Part shown: positions 55,007 to 63,702 of the stretch, one piece after another | Layout of the letters: the number at the start of each line of letters is the position of its first letter | Position numbering within the stretch: the first letter of the stretch is position 1 | Assembly (NCBI GenBank): GCA_017304135.1 | Contig: JAFLBB010000009.1 | Span: forward strand, 28,488 to 92,487 | Origin: Acidobacteriota bacterium | Lineage (GTDB): Bacteria > Acidobacteriota > Terriglobia > Bryobacterales > Bryobacteraceae | Direction of reading: 5' to 3' | DNA: 64,000 nt | Notes under the pieces: model-generated | Told to the model about the DNA's origin: nothing | Seen by the model: only the letters and a program-made list of their open reading frames with translations | Database searches by the model: none | Made by a program: the position numbers and the translations under genes

Positions 55007-57628
55007 ATGCAACTGGAAAAAGTCTACGAGCCCCAGCGCTTCGAACCGCGCTGGGCACAATGGTGGCTCGACGAAGCCCTCTACGCCGCCTCCAACACCA
55101 GCACGAAGCCCATGTTCAGCCTCGTGATCCCGCCGCCCAACGTCACCGGATCACTCCACATGGGCCACATGCTCGAACACACCATGATCGACATGGTCGT
55201 CCGCTGGCGCCGCATGTGCGGCTACAACACCCTCTGGCTGCCCGGCACCGACCACGCCGGCATCGCCACCCAGATGGTCGTCGAGCGCCAACTCGGCCAG
55301 CAGGGCATCAAGCGCCTCGACCTCGGCCGCGAGAAGTTCGAAGAAAAGGTCTGGGAGTGGAAAGCCGTCTCCGGCGGCCGCATCGTCGAACAGATGAAGC
55401 GCACTGGCGCCTCCTGCGATTGGACCCGCGAGCGCTTCACCATGGACGAAGGCCTCTCCCGCGCCGTGCGCGAAGTCTTCGTCGGCCTCTGGGAACGCGG
55501 CCTCGTCTATCGCGGCGAGTACATGGTCAACTGGTGCCCGCGCTGCAACACCGCCTTGAGCGACCTCGAAGTCGCCCACGACGACACCCAGGGCTCGCTC
55601 TGGCACATCAAATATCCCGTCATCGATGCCTCTGGCTCCCTCACCGGCGACCACCTCGTCGTCGCCACCACGCGCCCGGAAACCATGCTCGGCGACACCG
55701 GCGTGGCCATCAACGCCAAGGATGAACGCTACCTCCACCTCCACGGCCTGCGCGTGCGCCTGCCGCTGATGGACCGCGACATCCCCATCATCCTCGACGA
55801 CCTCGCCGACCCCGCCTTCGGCACAGGCGTCGTCAAAGTCACCCCCGCCCACGACCCCAACGACTTCGAAGCCGGCAAGCGCCACAACCTGCCCCACGTC
55901 AAGGTCATCAACGAACACGCCCAGATGACCGCCGAAGCCGGCGCGTATGCCGGCATGGACCGCTTCGACGCCCGCAAGAAAATCGTCGCCGACCTCGAAG
56001 CCCTCGGCCTCCTCGCCGGCATCCAGCCGCACAACCTCAGCGTCACCAAGTGTGACCGCTGCACCACCATCCTCGAACCGCTCGTCTCCAAACAGTGGTT
56101 CGTTTCCATGAAGCCGCTCGCCGAAAAAGCGATGGCCGCCGTCGAAGATGGCCGCACCACCATCGAACCCGAGCAGTGGCGCACTACCTACTTCCACTGG
56201 ATGCGCAACATCCGCGACTGGTGCGTCTCGCGCCAGCTCTGGTGGGGCCACCGCATCCCGGCCTGGCATTGCGACGACTGCGGCCACCTTATGGTCGCGC
56301 GCGAAGAGCCCGCCAAGTGCACCGAGTGCTCCTCCGCCAACCTGCGCCAGGAAACCGACGTGCTCGACACCTGGTTCTCCAGCGGCCTCTGGCCCTTCTC
56401 CACCATGGGTTGGCCCGAGCCCACCGCTGATCTCAAGCTCTTCTACCCCACCTCGCTCATGATCATGGGCTTCGAGATCCTCTTCTTCTGGTGCGCCCGC
56501 ATGATGATGTTCGGCCTCGAATTCATGGGCGACGTGCCGTTCCGCCACGTTTACATCCACGGCATCGTCCGCGACGCCCAGGGCAAGAAAATGTCCAAGA
56601 CCCGAGGCAACACCGTCGACCCCCTCGACATCACCGAAAAGTACGGCACCGACGCCGTGCGCATGGCCCTGCTCACCGCCGCCGCCCCCGGCACCGACAT
56701 CCTCTGGACCGAAGACAAACTCCCCGCCTCGCGCGCCTTCGGCAATAAGATCTGGAACGCCGCCCGCTTCCTTTTCCTCAACATGGAACGCGCCGGCATC
56801 GAGCCCTGCATCCCCGATCCGGCCCCCGCTGAGACACTCGAAGACAAGTGGATCAAGTCGCGCCTCAACGCCGCCGCCGACATCTGCAACCGCGCCCTTG
56901 AAGTGAACCGCTATCACGAAGCCGCCCAAACCATGTGGCACTTCTTCTGGGGCGAGTTCTGCGACTGGTACATCGAACTCAAGAAGCTCCGCTTCACCGA
57001 CAACTCCGGCCTCGACAACAACTGGCGCAACCTGCTCACCACCTTTGAAGCCGCCCTGCGCCTGCTCTCGCCCGCCATGCCCTTCCTCACCGAAGAGCTC
57101 TGGCAACGGCTCGCCAACGGCGCCCCCGGCCTTCCCAAGTCCGTCACCCTGGCCGCCTATCCCCAATACAGCCCCGACGCCCACGACGCCGAAGCCGAAC
57201 GCCAAATGGGCCTGCTGCAGGCGATCATCACCGCCGCCCGCACCTACCGCGCCGACCAGAAGATCGACCCCAAAGCCAAGCTCGCCGCCCGCCTCGTCGC
57301 CTCCGGCGAAGCGCTCGCCGTCGCCCAATCCTTCCGCGAGTCCATCGAAAAGCTCGCCGGCCTCACCCTCACCGTCGAATCCGGCACGCCCAAAAAGGAC
57401 TTCGAACTCCTCTTCGAAATGAGCGACGCCGACGCCGAAGCGAGCCGCAAACGCCTCGCCAAGGAAATCGAACAGCTCGAAAAGAACATCGCCAACTCCG
57501 AGCGCCAACTCGCCGACGAGAAGTTCCTCTCCCGCGCCCCCGAACACATCGTGGCGTCCATCAAAGAGAAGCTCGGCAACTACAAGCTCGAACTCGAATC
57601 CAAGCGCGCCGCGCTCGCGGGTCTCTAA
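55007..57628 (+). CDS. valS: valyl-tRNA synthetase
   Basis: An 873-residue class I synthetase with P-P-P-N-V-T-G-S-L-H-M-G-H near residue 45 and G-K-K-M-S-K-T-R-G-N near 525. The editing domain (CP1) carries T-T-R-P-E-T-M-L-G-D-T and D-P-N-D-F. A C-terminal coiled coil (about 805-870) is typical of ValRS. Its wobble positions are almost all C, unlike the G-ending genes in the first 6 kb. It heads a compact cluster with nadC, birA, coaX and an unknown gene (overlaps or gaps of 1-4 nt). Confidence 0.97.
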   Translation: MQLEKVYEPQRFEPRWAQWWLDEALYAASNTSTKPMFSLVIPPPNVTGSLHMGHMLEHTMIDMVVRWRRMCGYNTLWLPGTDHAGIATQMVVERQLGQQGIKRLDLGREKFEEKVWEWKAVSGGRIVEQMKRTGASCDWTRERFTMDEGLSRAVREVFVGLWERGLVYRGEYMVNWCPRCNTALSDLEVAHDDTQGSLWHIKYPVIDASGSLTGDHLVVATTRPETMLGDTGVAINAKDERYLHLHGLRVRLPLMDRDIPIILDDLADPAFGTGVVKVTPAHDPNDFEAGKRHNLPHVKVINEHAQMTAEAGAYAGMDRFDARKKIVADLEALGLLAGIQPHNLSVTKCDRCTTILEPLVSKQWFVSMKPLAEKAMAAVEDGRTTIEPEQWRTTYFHWMRNIRDWCVSRQLWWGHRIPAWHCDDCGHLMVAREEPAKCTECSSANLRQETDVLDTWFSSGLWPFSTMGWPEPTADLKLFYPTSLMIMGFEILFFWCARMMMFGLEFMGDVPFRHVYIHGIVRDAQGKKMSKTRGNTVDPLDITEKYGTDAVRMALLTAAAPGTDILWTEDKLPASRAFGNKIWNAARFLFLNMERAGIEPCIPDPAPAETLEDKWIKSRLNAAADICNRALEVNRYHEAAQTMWHFFWGEFCDWYIELKKLRFTDNSGLDNNWRNLLTTFEAALRLLSPAMPFLTEELWQRLANGAPGLPKSVTLAAYPQYSPDAHDAEAERQMGLLQAIITAARTYRADQKIDPKAKLAARLVASGEALAVAQSFRESIEKLAGLTLTVESGTPKKDFELLFEMSDADAEASRKRLAKEIEQLEKNIANSERQLADEKFLSRAPEHIVASIKEKLGNYKLELESKRAALAGL

Positions 57629-57629
57629 C

Positions 57630-58466
57630 ATGTCCGCCTGGAACCATCCCGAAATCGTCGAACTCGTCCAGCGCGCCCTGGCAGAAGACATCGGCACGGG
57701 CGACCTCACCAGCGAGTCCACCATCGACGCCGCGCGCCGCGCCACCGGCCGCTTCTACGCGCGCCAGCCCATGGTCCTCGCCGGTGTCGAACTCCTCCCC
57801 GTGATCTTCGACCAGCAAGGTGGCGTCGATTCCCTGCGCCTTCTCAAATCGAGCGGCGACCGCTGCGCCGATGGCGAACCCGTGGCCGAGGTCACCGGCC
57901 TCGCCCGCACCCTGCTGCGCTGCGAGCGCGTCTCGCTCAACTTCATGCAGCGCCTCTCCGGCATCGCCACGCTCGCCTCGCGCTACGTCGCCGAAACCGC
58001 GGGCACGCCCTGCAAAATCCTCGACACCCGCAAAACCACCCCCGGCCTGCGCCGCGTGGAAAAGCTCGCCGCCGCCGCCGGAGGCGTCACCAACCACCGC
58101 CTCGGCCTCTTCGACGCCATTCTCATCAAGAACAACCACATCACCGCCTGCGGCTCGGTCACCGAAGCCGTCCGCCGCGCGCTGGCCACCGGACGTGAAG
58201 TGGAATGCGAGGTCCGCACGCGCGCTGAGCTCGACGAAGCCCTCGCCGCCGGCGCCAAACGCCTGCTCCTCGACAACCTCACCCCCGCCGAAGCCCACCA
58301 GTGGATCACCCACATCAACGGCCGCGCCTCCACCGAACTCTCCGGCGGCATCACGATCGAAACCGTCCGCGCCTACGCCCAGGCCGGCGCTGATTTCGTC
58401 TCCTCCGGCGCCATCACCCACTCCGCCGTCGCCGTTGATCTCAACTTCCGCATCGAGTTCGCATGA
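57630..58466 (+). CDS. nadC: nicotinate-nucleotide diphosphorylase (carboxylating)
   Basis: A 278-residue enzyme converting quinolinate and PRPP to NaMN. The family pattern is clear: E-D-I-G-T-G-D-L-T near residue 15, R-x-x-L-N-F-M-Q-R-L-S-G-I-A-T, D-T-R-K-T-T-P-G-L-R and E-V-E-V-R-T type beta strands, ending S-G-G-I-T. It starts 1 nt after the valS stop and overlaps birA by ATGA. Confidence 0.95.
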   Translation: MSAWNHPEIVELVQRALAEDIGTGDLTSESTIDAARRATGRFYARQPMVLAGVELLPVIFDQQGGVDSLRLLKSSGDRCADGEPVAEVTGLARTLLRCERVSLNFMQRLSGIATLASRYVAETAGTPCKILDTRKTTPGLRRVEKLAAAAGGVTNHRLGLFDAILIKNNHITACGSVTEAVRRALATGREVECEVRTRAELDEALAAGAKRLLLDNLTPAEAHQWITHINGRASTELSGGITIETVRAYAQAGADFVSSGAITHSAVAVDLNFRIEFA

Positions 58467-59230
58467 ACCCCTCCGCGCCCCTTGACCTCGACTGGCTCCG
58501 CCGCCGCATGCCCGACCGCGAGCTCCACTGGCTCGCCACCACCGGCTCCACCATGACCGTCGCCGCCCGGCTCAGCGCCGATGGCTCACCCTCCGGCACG
58601 GTCGTCGTCGCCGAAGAACAAACCGCCGGCAAAGGCCGCGCCGGCCACTCCTGGCACTCCGAACCCGCCTCCGGCCTTTACCTCACCCTCATCCTCCGCC
58701 CCCACAACCTCGGCGATTCCCTGCCCCTGCTCACCCTCGCCACCGGGCTCGCCGTCAAGGAAGCTGTCGAATCCATCGTCGGCGTCGCCGCTGATTTGAA
58801 GTGGCCCAACGACCTCCTCATCGAAGGCAGGAAGGCCGCCGGCATCCTGCTCACCTACGACTCCGGCGCCGTCCTGGCCGGCATCGGCATCAACGTCAAC
58901 CACACCCGCTTTCCAGCCGAAATCGCCCCCCTTGCCACCTCGCTCCGCCTCACCGGCCGCCGCGAACTCTCGCGCGAACCCCTCCTCGTCCGCGTCATCG
59001 AAGGCGTCGAACGCCATGCCGCATTGCTCGAAGAGGCCGGCCCCCGCGCCATCCTCGACGCCTTCACCCAGGCCTCCACTTACGTCTCCGGCAAGCGCGT
59101 CACCGTCGATCTCGACGGCCGCGAAATCACCGGCGTCACCGCCGGCCTCGACGAACGCGGCTTCCTCACCGTCCGCACCCCCACCGGCGAGCTTGTTACG
59201 ATTCTCGCTGGCGGCGTTCGCGCCCTCTAA
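58463..59230 (+). CDS. birA: biotin--[acetyl-CoA-carboxylase] ligase
   Basis: A 255-residue ligase without the N-terminal repressor helix-turn-helix. The biotin/ATP site has T-G-S-T-M-T near residue 28, A-E-E-Q-T-A-G-K-G-R-A-G-H-S-W at about 51-65, W-P-N-D-L-L and G-I-G-I-N-V-N-H. A C-terminal SH3-like domain is present. It attaches biotin to the carboxyl carrier protein. It overlaps nadC by 4 bp and is followed by coaX after 4 nt. Confidence 0.95.
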   Translation: MNPSAPLDLDWLRRRMPDRELHWLATTGSTMTVAARLSADGSPSGTVVVAEEQTAGKGRAGHSWHSEPASGLYLTLILRPHNLGDSLPLLTLATGLAVKEAVESIVGVAADLKWPNDLLIEGRKAAGILLTYDSGAVLAGIGINVNHTRFPAEIAPLATSLRLTGRRELSREPLLVRVIEGVERHAALLEEAGPRAILDAFTQASTYVSGKRVTVDLDGREITGVTAGLDERGFLTVRTPTGELVTILAGGVRAL

Positions 59231-59234
59231 CTCC

Positions 59235-60014
59235 ATGCTCCTCGCACTCGACGCAGGCAACACCAATATCACCATCGGCGTGTTTGAAGGCACGCAGCTC
59301 ACCCACCGCTGGCGCCTCCGCACCGTTCACGAACAAACCGAGGACGAGTGGGGCATCCTCCTGCGCAACCTCTTCGCGCTCGGCGGCCTCCAACTCCACG
59401 CCGTCGAGGCCGTCATCATCTCCAGCGTCGTCCCCCCGCTCAATCCCACCCTCGCCGCCATGTCGCGCCGCTACTTTGAGCGCGAACCCAGCTTCGTCAC
59501 CTCCGAAACCAACACCGGCCTTACCATCCTTTATGACAACCCCCGCGAGGTAGGCGCCGACCGCATTGTCAACAGCGTCGCCGCCTTCGCCAAATACGGC
59601 GGCCCGGTCATCGTCGTCGACCTCGGCACCGCCATCACCTTCGATTGCGTCTCGGCCCGCGCCGAATACCTCGGCGGCATCATTTGCGCCGGCATCGGCA
59701 TCTCCATCGACGCCCTCTTCAGCCGCACCGCCAAGCTCCCCAAGGTCGACTTCCGCGCCCCTGACCGCTTAATCGGCAAGAACACCGTCGGCTCCATCCA
59801 AAGCGGCCTTTACTACGGCGCTGTGGGAATGATCGACGGCATCCTCGAACGCCTCATTGCGGAAATAGCCAGCGATGACGTGGACGCCGCCACCCAAACC
59901 GTCGCCACCGGCGGCCAGGCCCGCCTCATCACCTCCGGCTCGCGCTACCTCACCAACGCCGACGAGGACCTCACCCTCGAAGGCCTCCGCCTCATCTGGG
60001 AGCGCACGCGTTGA
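59235..60014 (+). CDS. coaX: type III pantothenate kinase
   Basis: A 259-residue CoaX: L-A-L-D-A-G-N-T-N-I-T-I-G-V at the N-terminus, G-A-D-R-I-V-N in the middle, V-D-L-G-T-A-I-T-F-D and G-G-I-I-C-A-G-I. It phosphorylates pantothenate at the start of CoA synthesis. ATG 59235 begins the conserved region; a longer frame from 58932 overlaps birA and is a shadow. Pairing of birA and coaX is common in many phyla. Confidence 0.95.
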   Translation: MLLALDAGNTNITIGVFEGTQLTHRWRLRTVHEQTEDEWGILLRNLFALGGLQLHAVEAVIISSVVPPLNPTLAAMSRRYFEREPSFVTSETNTGLTILYDNPREVGADRIVNSVAAFAKYGGPVIVVDLGTAITFDCVSARAEYLGGIICAGIGISIDALFSRTAKLPKVDFRAPDRLIGKNTVGSIQSGLYYGAVGMIDGILERLIAEIASDDVDAATQTVATGGQARLITSGSRYLTNADEDLTLEGLRLIWERTR

Positions 60015-60712
60015 CAGAATCGCCGGCCGAGTTCCATCACAACTACTTCAACTACTTCACCGAAGTCGAGGAACACTTCCAGCGCGCCCGCGGCACCGGT
60101 CTCTTTCTGCTCTCCCCCCTCGATTGGGCCCTCATCGAAACCTGGAAAAATTCCAACATCCCGCTCGAAGCCGTGCTGCGCGGCATCGACACGGCGTTTG
60201 AAAAATGGCGCGCCCGCAAACAGAACGCCCGCCGCCAGGTGAACGGCTTAGCCTGGTGCGCCCAGGCCGTCGCCGAAGAAGCCGCCGCCCTGAGCGAAGC
60301 CTCCATCGGCGGACGCACCGCCGCCGAACTCGAGGCCCCCTTCTCGCTGGAAGCCCTGCAAAACCACCTCGCCCGCATCGCCGCCGAAACGCGCGCCGCC
60401 GGCTGGACGGAACTCGAAAGCGTCGCCGCCGCCATCGACACGATTGCCGCCGGAGCGGAAGCGTTCTACAAAAAACTCGAAGAGCTCGAACAGCGCCTCA
60501 CCGCGCTCGAAGAGAAAGCCCTCGCCACCGCCCGCACCCGCATGAGCGAAGAGCAACTCTTCGAATCGCGCCAGGCCATGGACGCCGAACTCCGCCCCTA
60601 CCGCTCCAAGTTCACCACCGATCAACTGGCCCGCCTCGAACGCCAGTTCCTTGATCGCTGGGTCTTCGAGCGCAGCCATCTGCCGCGCTACAGCATCTTC
60701 TATTTGCGCTAG
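60011..60712 (+). CDS. unknown protein with C-terminal coiled coil, coupled to coaX
   Basis: A 233-residue protein from TTG 60011, overlapping the coaX stop (TTGA). I do not recognise the family. The N-terminal part (residues 1-60: Y-F-N-Y-F-T-E-V-E-E-H-F and L-L-S-P-L-D-W-A-L-I-E-T-W) resembles small helical domains found in acidobacterial genes next to coaX. A coiled coil follows at about 150-190 (L-E-E-L-E-Q-R-L-T-A-L-E-E). There is no signal peptide, so it is probably cytoplasmic. Confidence 0.7.
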   Translation: MTESPAEFHHNYFNYFTEVEEHFQRARGTGLFLLSPLDWALIETWKNSNIPLEAVLRGIDTAFEKWRARKQNARRQVNGLAWCAQAVAEEAAALSEASIGGRTAAELEAPFSLEALQNHLARIAAETRAAGWTELESVAAAIDTIAAGAEAFYKKLEELEQRLTALEEKALATARTRMSEEQLFESRQAMDAELRPYRSKFTTDQLARLERQFLDRWVFERSHLPRYSIFYLR

Positions 60713-60716
60713 CGAT

Positions 60717-61343
60717 TCACACGGCGCAGCCGCGCACGCGCCTGCGCCGCCACACGCCGCATCCGGCAAGCAACGCGAAGGCCCCCGCCGTCAGCATGCC
60801 CGTCGACGGCTCAGGCACGGCCGTGAAGGCAAAGTTCGATTCGGTGAAGGTAGGCAGCGCATCACGGCCGCCTTGCCCCGTGAGATTCTCCAGCCGGAAC
60901 AGGATCTTCAAGTCCGACGTGCTGTCGTTCAAATCGGTGGAATACACCAACCGCGGCACGCCGAGGCCGCTGTTGAAGTAGAGGAAGAACCCTGGCCCCG
61001 GCGTTGTGATTCGAGCGGCGATCAAATCGGCGGCGCTGCCGGCGGCCAGCGGGTCGGGAGTATCCTGCAGCACGATCACATTCAATCCGCTCGTCGCCAG
61101 ATTCGCCGCGAGGTCATTGCCGAACTGAACCGGGCTCGACACGCCAAACTCCGGAGAGGTCAGCAGGAAGAGATCGGTGGCAATCGAGAAGCTGATGAAG
61201 CTCTCGCCCCCCACAATCTGCCTGCCCGGCGTGGTCAACGCGGTGGATCCCGCGAAGGGGTCGGTGCTGAAAGTAAACACCGCTGCCTGGGATGCCATGG
61301 CAAAACCAAGCAGCCCAAACGTACACAAGCTCATTCTTCGCAT
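60717..61343 (-). CDS. PEP-CTERM exported protein
   Basis: A 208-residue protein with a signal peptide (MRRMSLCTFGLLGFAMASQA) and a beta-sandwich-like mature domain. The C-terminal sorting tail is V-P-E-P-S-T-G-M-L-T-A-G-A-F-A-L-L-A, followed by R-R-R-R. GGAGGAGA precedes ATG 61343, and a longer frame from 61433 lacks the signal. It is the second PEP-CTERM gene here and converges on the coaX cluster. Confidence 0.87.
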   Translation of the reverse strand: MRRMSLCTFGLLGFAMASQAAVFTFSTDPFAGSTALTTPGRQIVGGESFISFSIATDLFLLTSPEFGVSSPVQFGNDLAANLATSGLNVIVLQDTPDPLAAGSAADLIAARITTPGPGFFLYFNSGLGVPRLVYSTDLNDSTSDLKILFRLENLTGQGGRDALPTFTESNFAFTAVPEPSTGMLTAGAFALLAGCGVWRRRRVRGCAV

Positions 61344-61507
61344 GATGTCTCCTCCGGTGGTGTGTGTTTTGCAGCGGCGGCGAGATTCGACGAACCTCTC
61401 GCCCGTGCCTGGCCTCGCCCGTGCGTAGCCCAAACGCGGGGTTCCGTTCGATGCGCGAATCGATCTTCGATGTCTTCATCGCCAGCCGCCCAGTTGCTGG
61501 TTCGTCC

Positions 61508-61525
61508 GGAGCACTCCTGTGCTCC
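61508..61525 (-). other. perfect hairpin in the PEP-CTERM leader
   Basis: GGAGCAC (61508-61514) and GTGCTCC (61519-61525) form a 7-bp stem with a TCCT loop. It lies just inside a transcript that would start from TATACT (61542-61537, minus strand), about 170 nt before the PEP-CTERM start. Function unknown. Confidence 0.35.
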
Positions 61526-61536
61526 AGGTGGGCTCA

Positions 61537-61542
61537 AGTATA
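61537..61542 (-). promoter_or_regulatory. possible -10 (TATACT) for the PEP-CTERM gene
   Basis: TATACT on the minus strand has no clear -35 partner. It would give a leader of about 190 nt. The rest of the 535-nt gap 61344-61878 holds this leader, a low-complexity C-rich stretch (about 61600-61730) and the serA promoter with its small ORF. Confidence 0.35.
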
Positions 61543-61734
61543 CACGCGCCCTGCCCCGGGCGCTTTGTGTGGTCGCGCGCGCTGGCGGCCGATGCCCGGC
61601 GGCGTGAAATCTTCCCTCCGGCCCATTGCGGACCCGCTCGTCGGAAACTCGGTCCACCTCGCCGGAATCCGGCCGCGCCCTCCCCCGCCACGCCCCCACA
61701 CCGCCACGCTCGCGCCTGCCTCCGGCGCGGTGTT

Positions 61735-61743
61735 TGTTATCCT
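61735..61743 (+). promoter_or_regulatory. extended -10 promoter upstream of serA
   Basis: TGTTATCCT, identical to the valS element, stands 13 nt before the ATG of the small ORF at 61757. The shared context (TTGTTATCCTGAAA, then CCCCCCATGCA) makes it the likely serA promoter. Confidence 0.55.
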
Positions 61744-61756
61744 GAAAAAGCCCCCC

Positions 61757-61879
61757 ATGCACAATCGAACAAAACGCACCCCGGCCCCAGGTCCGACGGC
61801 TGCGGGTCTGCCCGTTGCGGCCCCGGCCCGTGCGCTCTCCCGCATCGGGGTGGATACGAAACAGGCGGTGAACTGCTGA
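61757..61879 (+). CDS. small upstream ORF (40 residues) coupled to serA
   Basis: The ORF starts M-H-N-R-T-K-R-T and ends with TGA whose last base is the first base of the serA ATG (TGATG). Its ATG sits at the same place relative to the promoter as the valS ATG does in its own cassette. The peptide is rich in Ala, Pro and Arg; no serine run indicates attenuation. It may couple ribosomes into serA. No homology is claimed. Confidence 0.45.
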   Translation: MHNRTKRTPAPGPTAAGLPVAAPARALSRIGVDTKQAVNC

Positions 61880-63468
61880 TGAAGGTCGTGATTGCTGAAC
61901 CTCTCGCCCCGGCGGCGATTGAACAGTTCCAGGCTCAAACGGGCTGGGACATCGTGGTCTCCAATCCCAAGGAATACTCGGCTCACTTGAGCGACTGCGA
62001 CGCGCTGGTCGTCCGCAGCGCCGTGAAAGTGAATAAGGCCGTTCTCGAACAGGCGCCCAATCTGCGCGTCATCGGCCGCGCCGGCGTCGGCGTCGACAAC
62101 GTCGATATGACTGCCGCCACCGCGGCCGGCGTGCTCGTCATGAACACCCCCGGCGGCAACGCCGTCTCGGTCGCCGAACACACGCTCGCCTTCATGCTCT
62201 CCATGGCCCGCATGGTGCCCCAGGCTTCGGCCTCCACCAAGAGCGGCAAGTGGGAAAAGAAGAAGTTCCTCGGCAATGAACTGCGCAGTAAAACGCTCGG
62301 CGTCGTCGGCCTCGGCGCCATCGGCCGCGAAGTTGTCCTCCGCGCCCGCGCCTTCGAAATGAAGATCATCGCCTGCGACCCCTTCATCACCTCGCAGACG
62401 GCCGCCAACCTCGGCGTCGAACTCGTCGATCTCGACAACCTCTATCAGCGCTCCGACTACATCAGCCTCCACGTCGGCGTCACCCCGGAAACGCGCGGCA
62501 TGATCAACGCCACCTCCCTCGCCAAAATGAAGGAAGGCGTCCGCATCGTCAACTGCGCCCGCGGCGAACTCGTCGATCAGGACGCCCTCCTCGCCGGCCT
62601 CCAGTCCGGCAAGGTCGCCGGCGCAGCCCTCGACGTCTTCGACCCCGAACCGCCCGCGGCCGATCTCCCCCTCCTCGCTCACGAGAACGTCTTCGCCTCG
62701 CCCCACATCGGCGGCTCCACCGAAGAGGCCCAGGAGATCGTCGGCATCCGCATTGCGCAGCAAATGGTGGAATACCTCGCCAGTGGTGTCGCCATCAACG
62801 CCGTCAACATGCCCGCGCTCTCGCCTGAGCAGTATAAGACCGTCGGCCCCTGGCTCGATCTCGCCGAACGCCTCGGCAAATTCGTCAGCTTCATCGCCGA
62901 AGGCAACCCCAAGGCGGTCCGCCTCACCTACTCCGGCTCCTTTGCCGACAGCGGTTCCAACCTCATCCGCAACGCCGGCCTGGCCGGTGTCCTCGGCCGC
63001 TCCCTCTCCGGCAAGGCGAATCTCGTGAACGCCATGCAGATCGCCTCGGAGCGCGGCCTGCAAGTGGCCGAGCGCCGCGAAACACGCTACCAGCACCTCG
63101 ACGCGCTCGTCATTGAACTGGAAACCGACAAAGGCTCCACCGCCGTCGAAGGCTCGCTCGTGCTCGGCAAGCCCCGCCTCATCCGCGTCGAAGGCATCCC
63201 CATGGAAGCGGCCCTCGCCGGCAACCTCACCTTTCTCCGCAACGAAGACGTCCCCGGCGTCATCGGCCACGTCGGCACAATCCTCGGCACCAATAAGGTC
63301 AACATCGCCAACTTCGCCCTCGGCCGTCAGGAAGCCCCGGCCAAACCAGGCGCACCGCTGGAAGCTATCGCCATCGTCGAAACCGACGCCACCCCCGGCG
63401 ACAATGTGCTCGCGCAACTCTCCGCGCACGCCGCCGTACTGCGCGTGCGCACGGTGATTCTCGATTGA
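61879..63468 (+). CDS. serA: D-3-phosphoglycerate dehydrogenase
   Basis: A 529-residue long-form SerA with a catalytic/NAD domain (V-V-G-L-G-A-I-G-R-E near residue 148), N-C-A-R-G-E-L-V-D, D-P-E-P and S-P-H-I-G-G-S-T (catalytic His). An ASB regulatory domain (about 320-450) and an ACT domain (about 455-529, N-E-D-V-P-G-V-I-G-H-V-G) follow. It commits 3-phosphoglycerate to serine. ATG 61879 begins the conserved region and overlaps the small ORF. A weak site (GGCGGTGAAC) is 6 nt upstream. Confidence 0.96.
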   Translation: MKVVIAEPLAPAAIEQFQAQTGWDIVVSNPKEYSAHLSDCDALVVRSAVKVNKAVLEQAPNLRVIGRAGVGVDNVDMTAATAAGVLVMNTPGGNAVSVAEHTLAFMLSMARMVPQASASTKSGKWEKKKFLGNELRSKTLGVVGLGAIGREVVLRARAFEMKIIACDPFITSQTAANLGVELVDLDNLYQRSDYISLHVGVTPETRGMINATSLAKMKEGVRIVNCARGELVDQDALLAGLQSGKVAGAALDVFDPEPPAADLPLLAHENVFASPHIGGSTEEAQEIVGIRIAQQMVEYLASGVAINAVNMPALSPEQYKTVGPWLDLAERLGKFVSFIAEGNPKAVRLTYSGSFADSGSNLIRNAGLAGVLGRSLSGKANLVNAMQIASERGLQVAERRETRYQHLDALVIELETDKGSTAVEGSLVLGKPRLIRVEGIPMEAALAGNLTFLRNEDVPGVIGHVGTILGTNKVNIANFALGRQEAPAKPGAPLEAIAIVETDATPGDNVLAQLSAHAAVLRVRTVILD

Positions 63469-63541
63469 CCGGCGCCGCCCATCCCGCCACCACCGCCCGC
63501 CGCATCACCCGCGGCCTGCCGGTCACCGCTTCTCTTTTTTA
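63467..63541 (+). terminator. terminator-like structure after serA
   Basis: GACCGG (63467-63472, overlapping the stop) pairs with CCGGTC (63519-63524) and encloses GCCGC/GCGGC (63499-63503 and 63511-63515). A T-rich run (TCTCTTTTTT, 63531-63540) follows. Confidence 0.5.
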
Positions 63542-63584
63542 TTCGACGCGTAACGTTATCATCGACTTTGCCCGTCATTACTGT

Positions 63585-63613
63585 TTGCTTGGCGCGCAAG
63601 CGTATGGTACGAT
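63585..63613 (+). promoter_or_regulatory. sigma70-type promoter of the RRM gene
   Basis: TTGCTT (63585-63590) and TACGAT (63608-63613) are separated by 17 nt. The leader would be about 80 nt. Confidence 0.5.
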
Positions 63614-63702
63614 TAGGACGCTCTCATGGACCGCTTCCTGCGAGTTCCATCGCGCATCCGCCCGATATTAAAACCCATGGCATTGGAGTTTTGCACAGAG
63701 GA

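Noticed and set aside
55151..57745. 864-codon open frame on the minus strand
   Set aside because: It is antisense to valS, whose motifs are unmistakable. Nearly every valS codon ends in C, which removes stops from the opposite strand. Similar long shadows lie opposite serA (61534-63429), the Rhs gene (32719-34047), the CNNM/era genes (9747-11327) and the 7.5-8.8 kb membrane gene (7200-8714).
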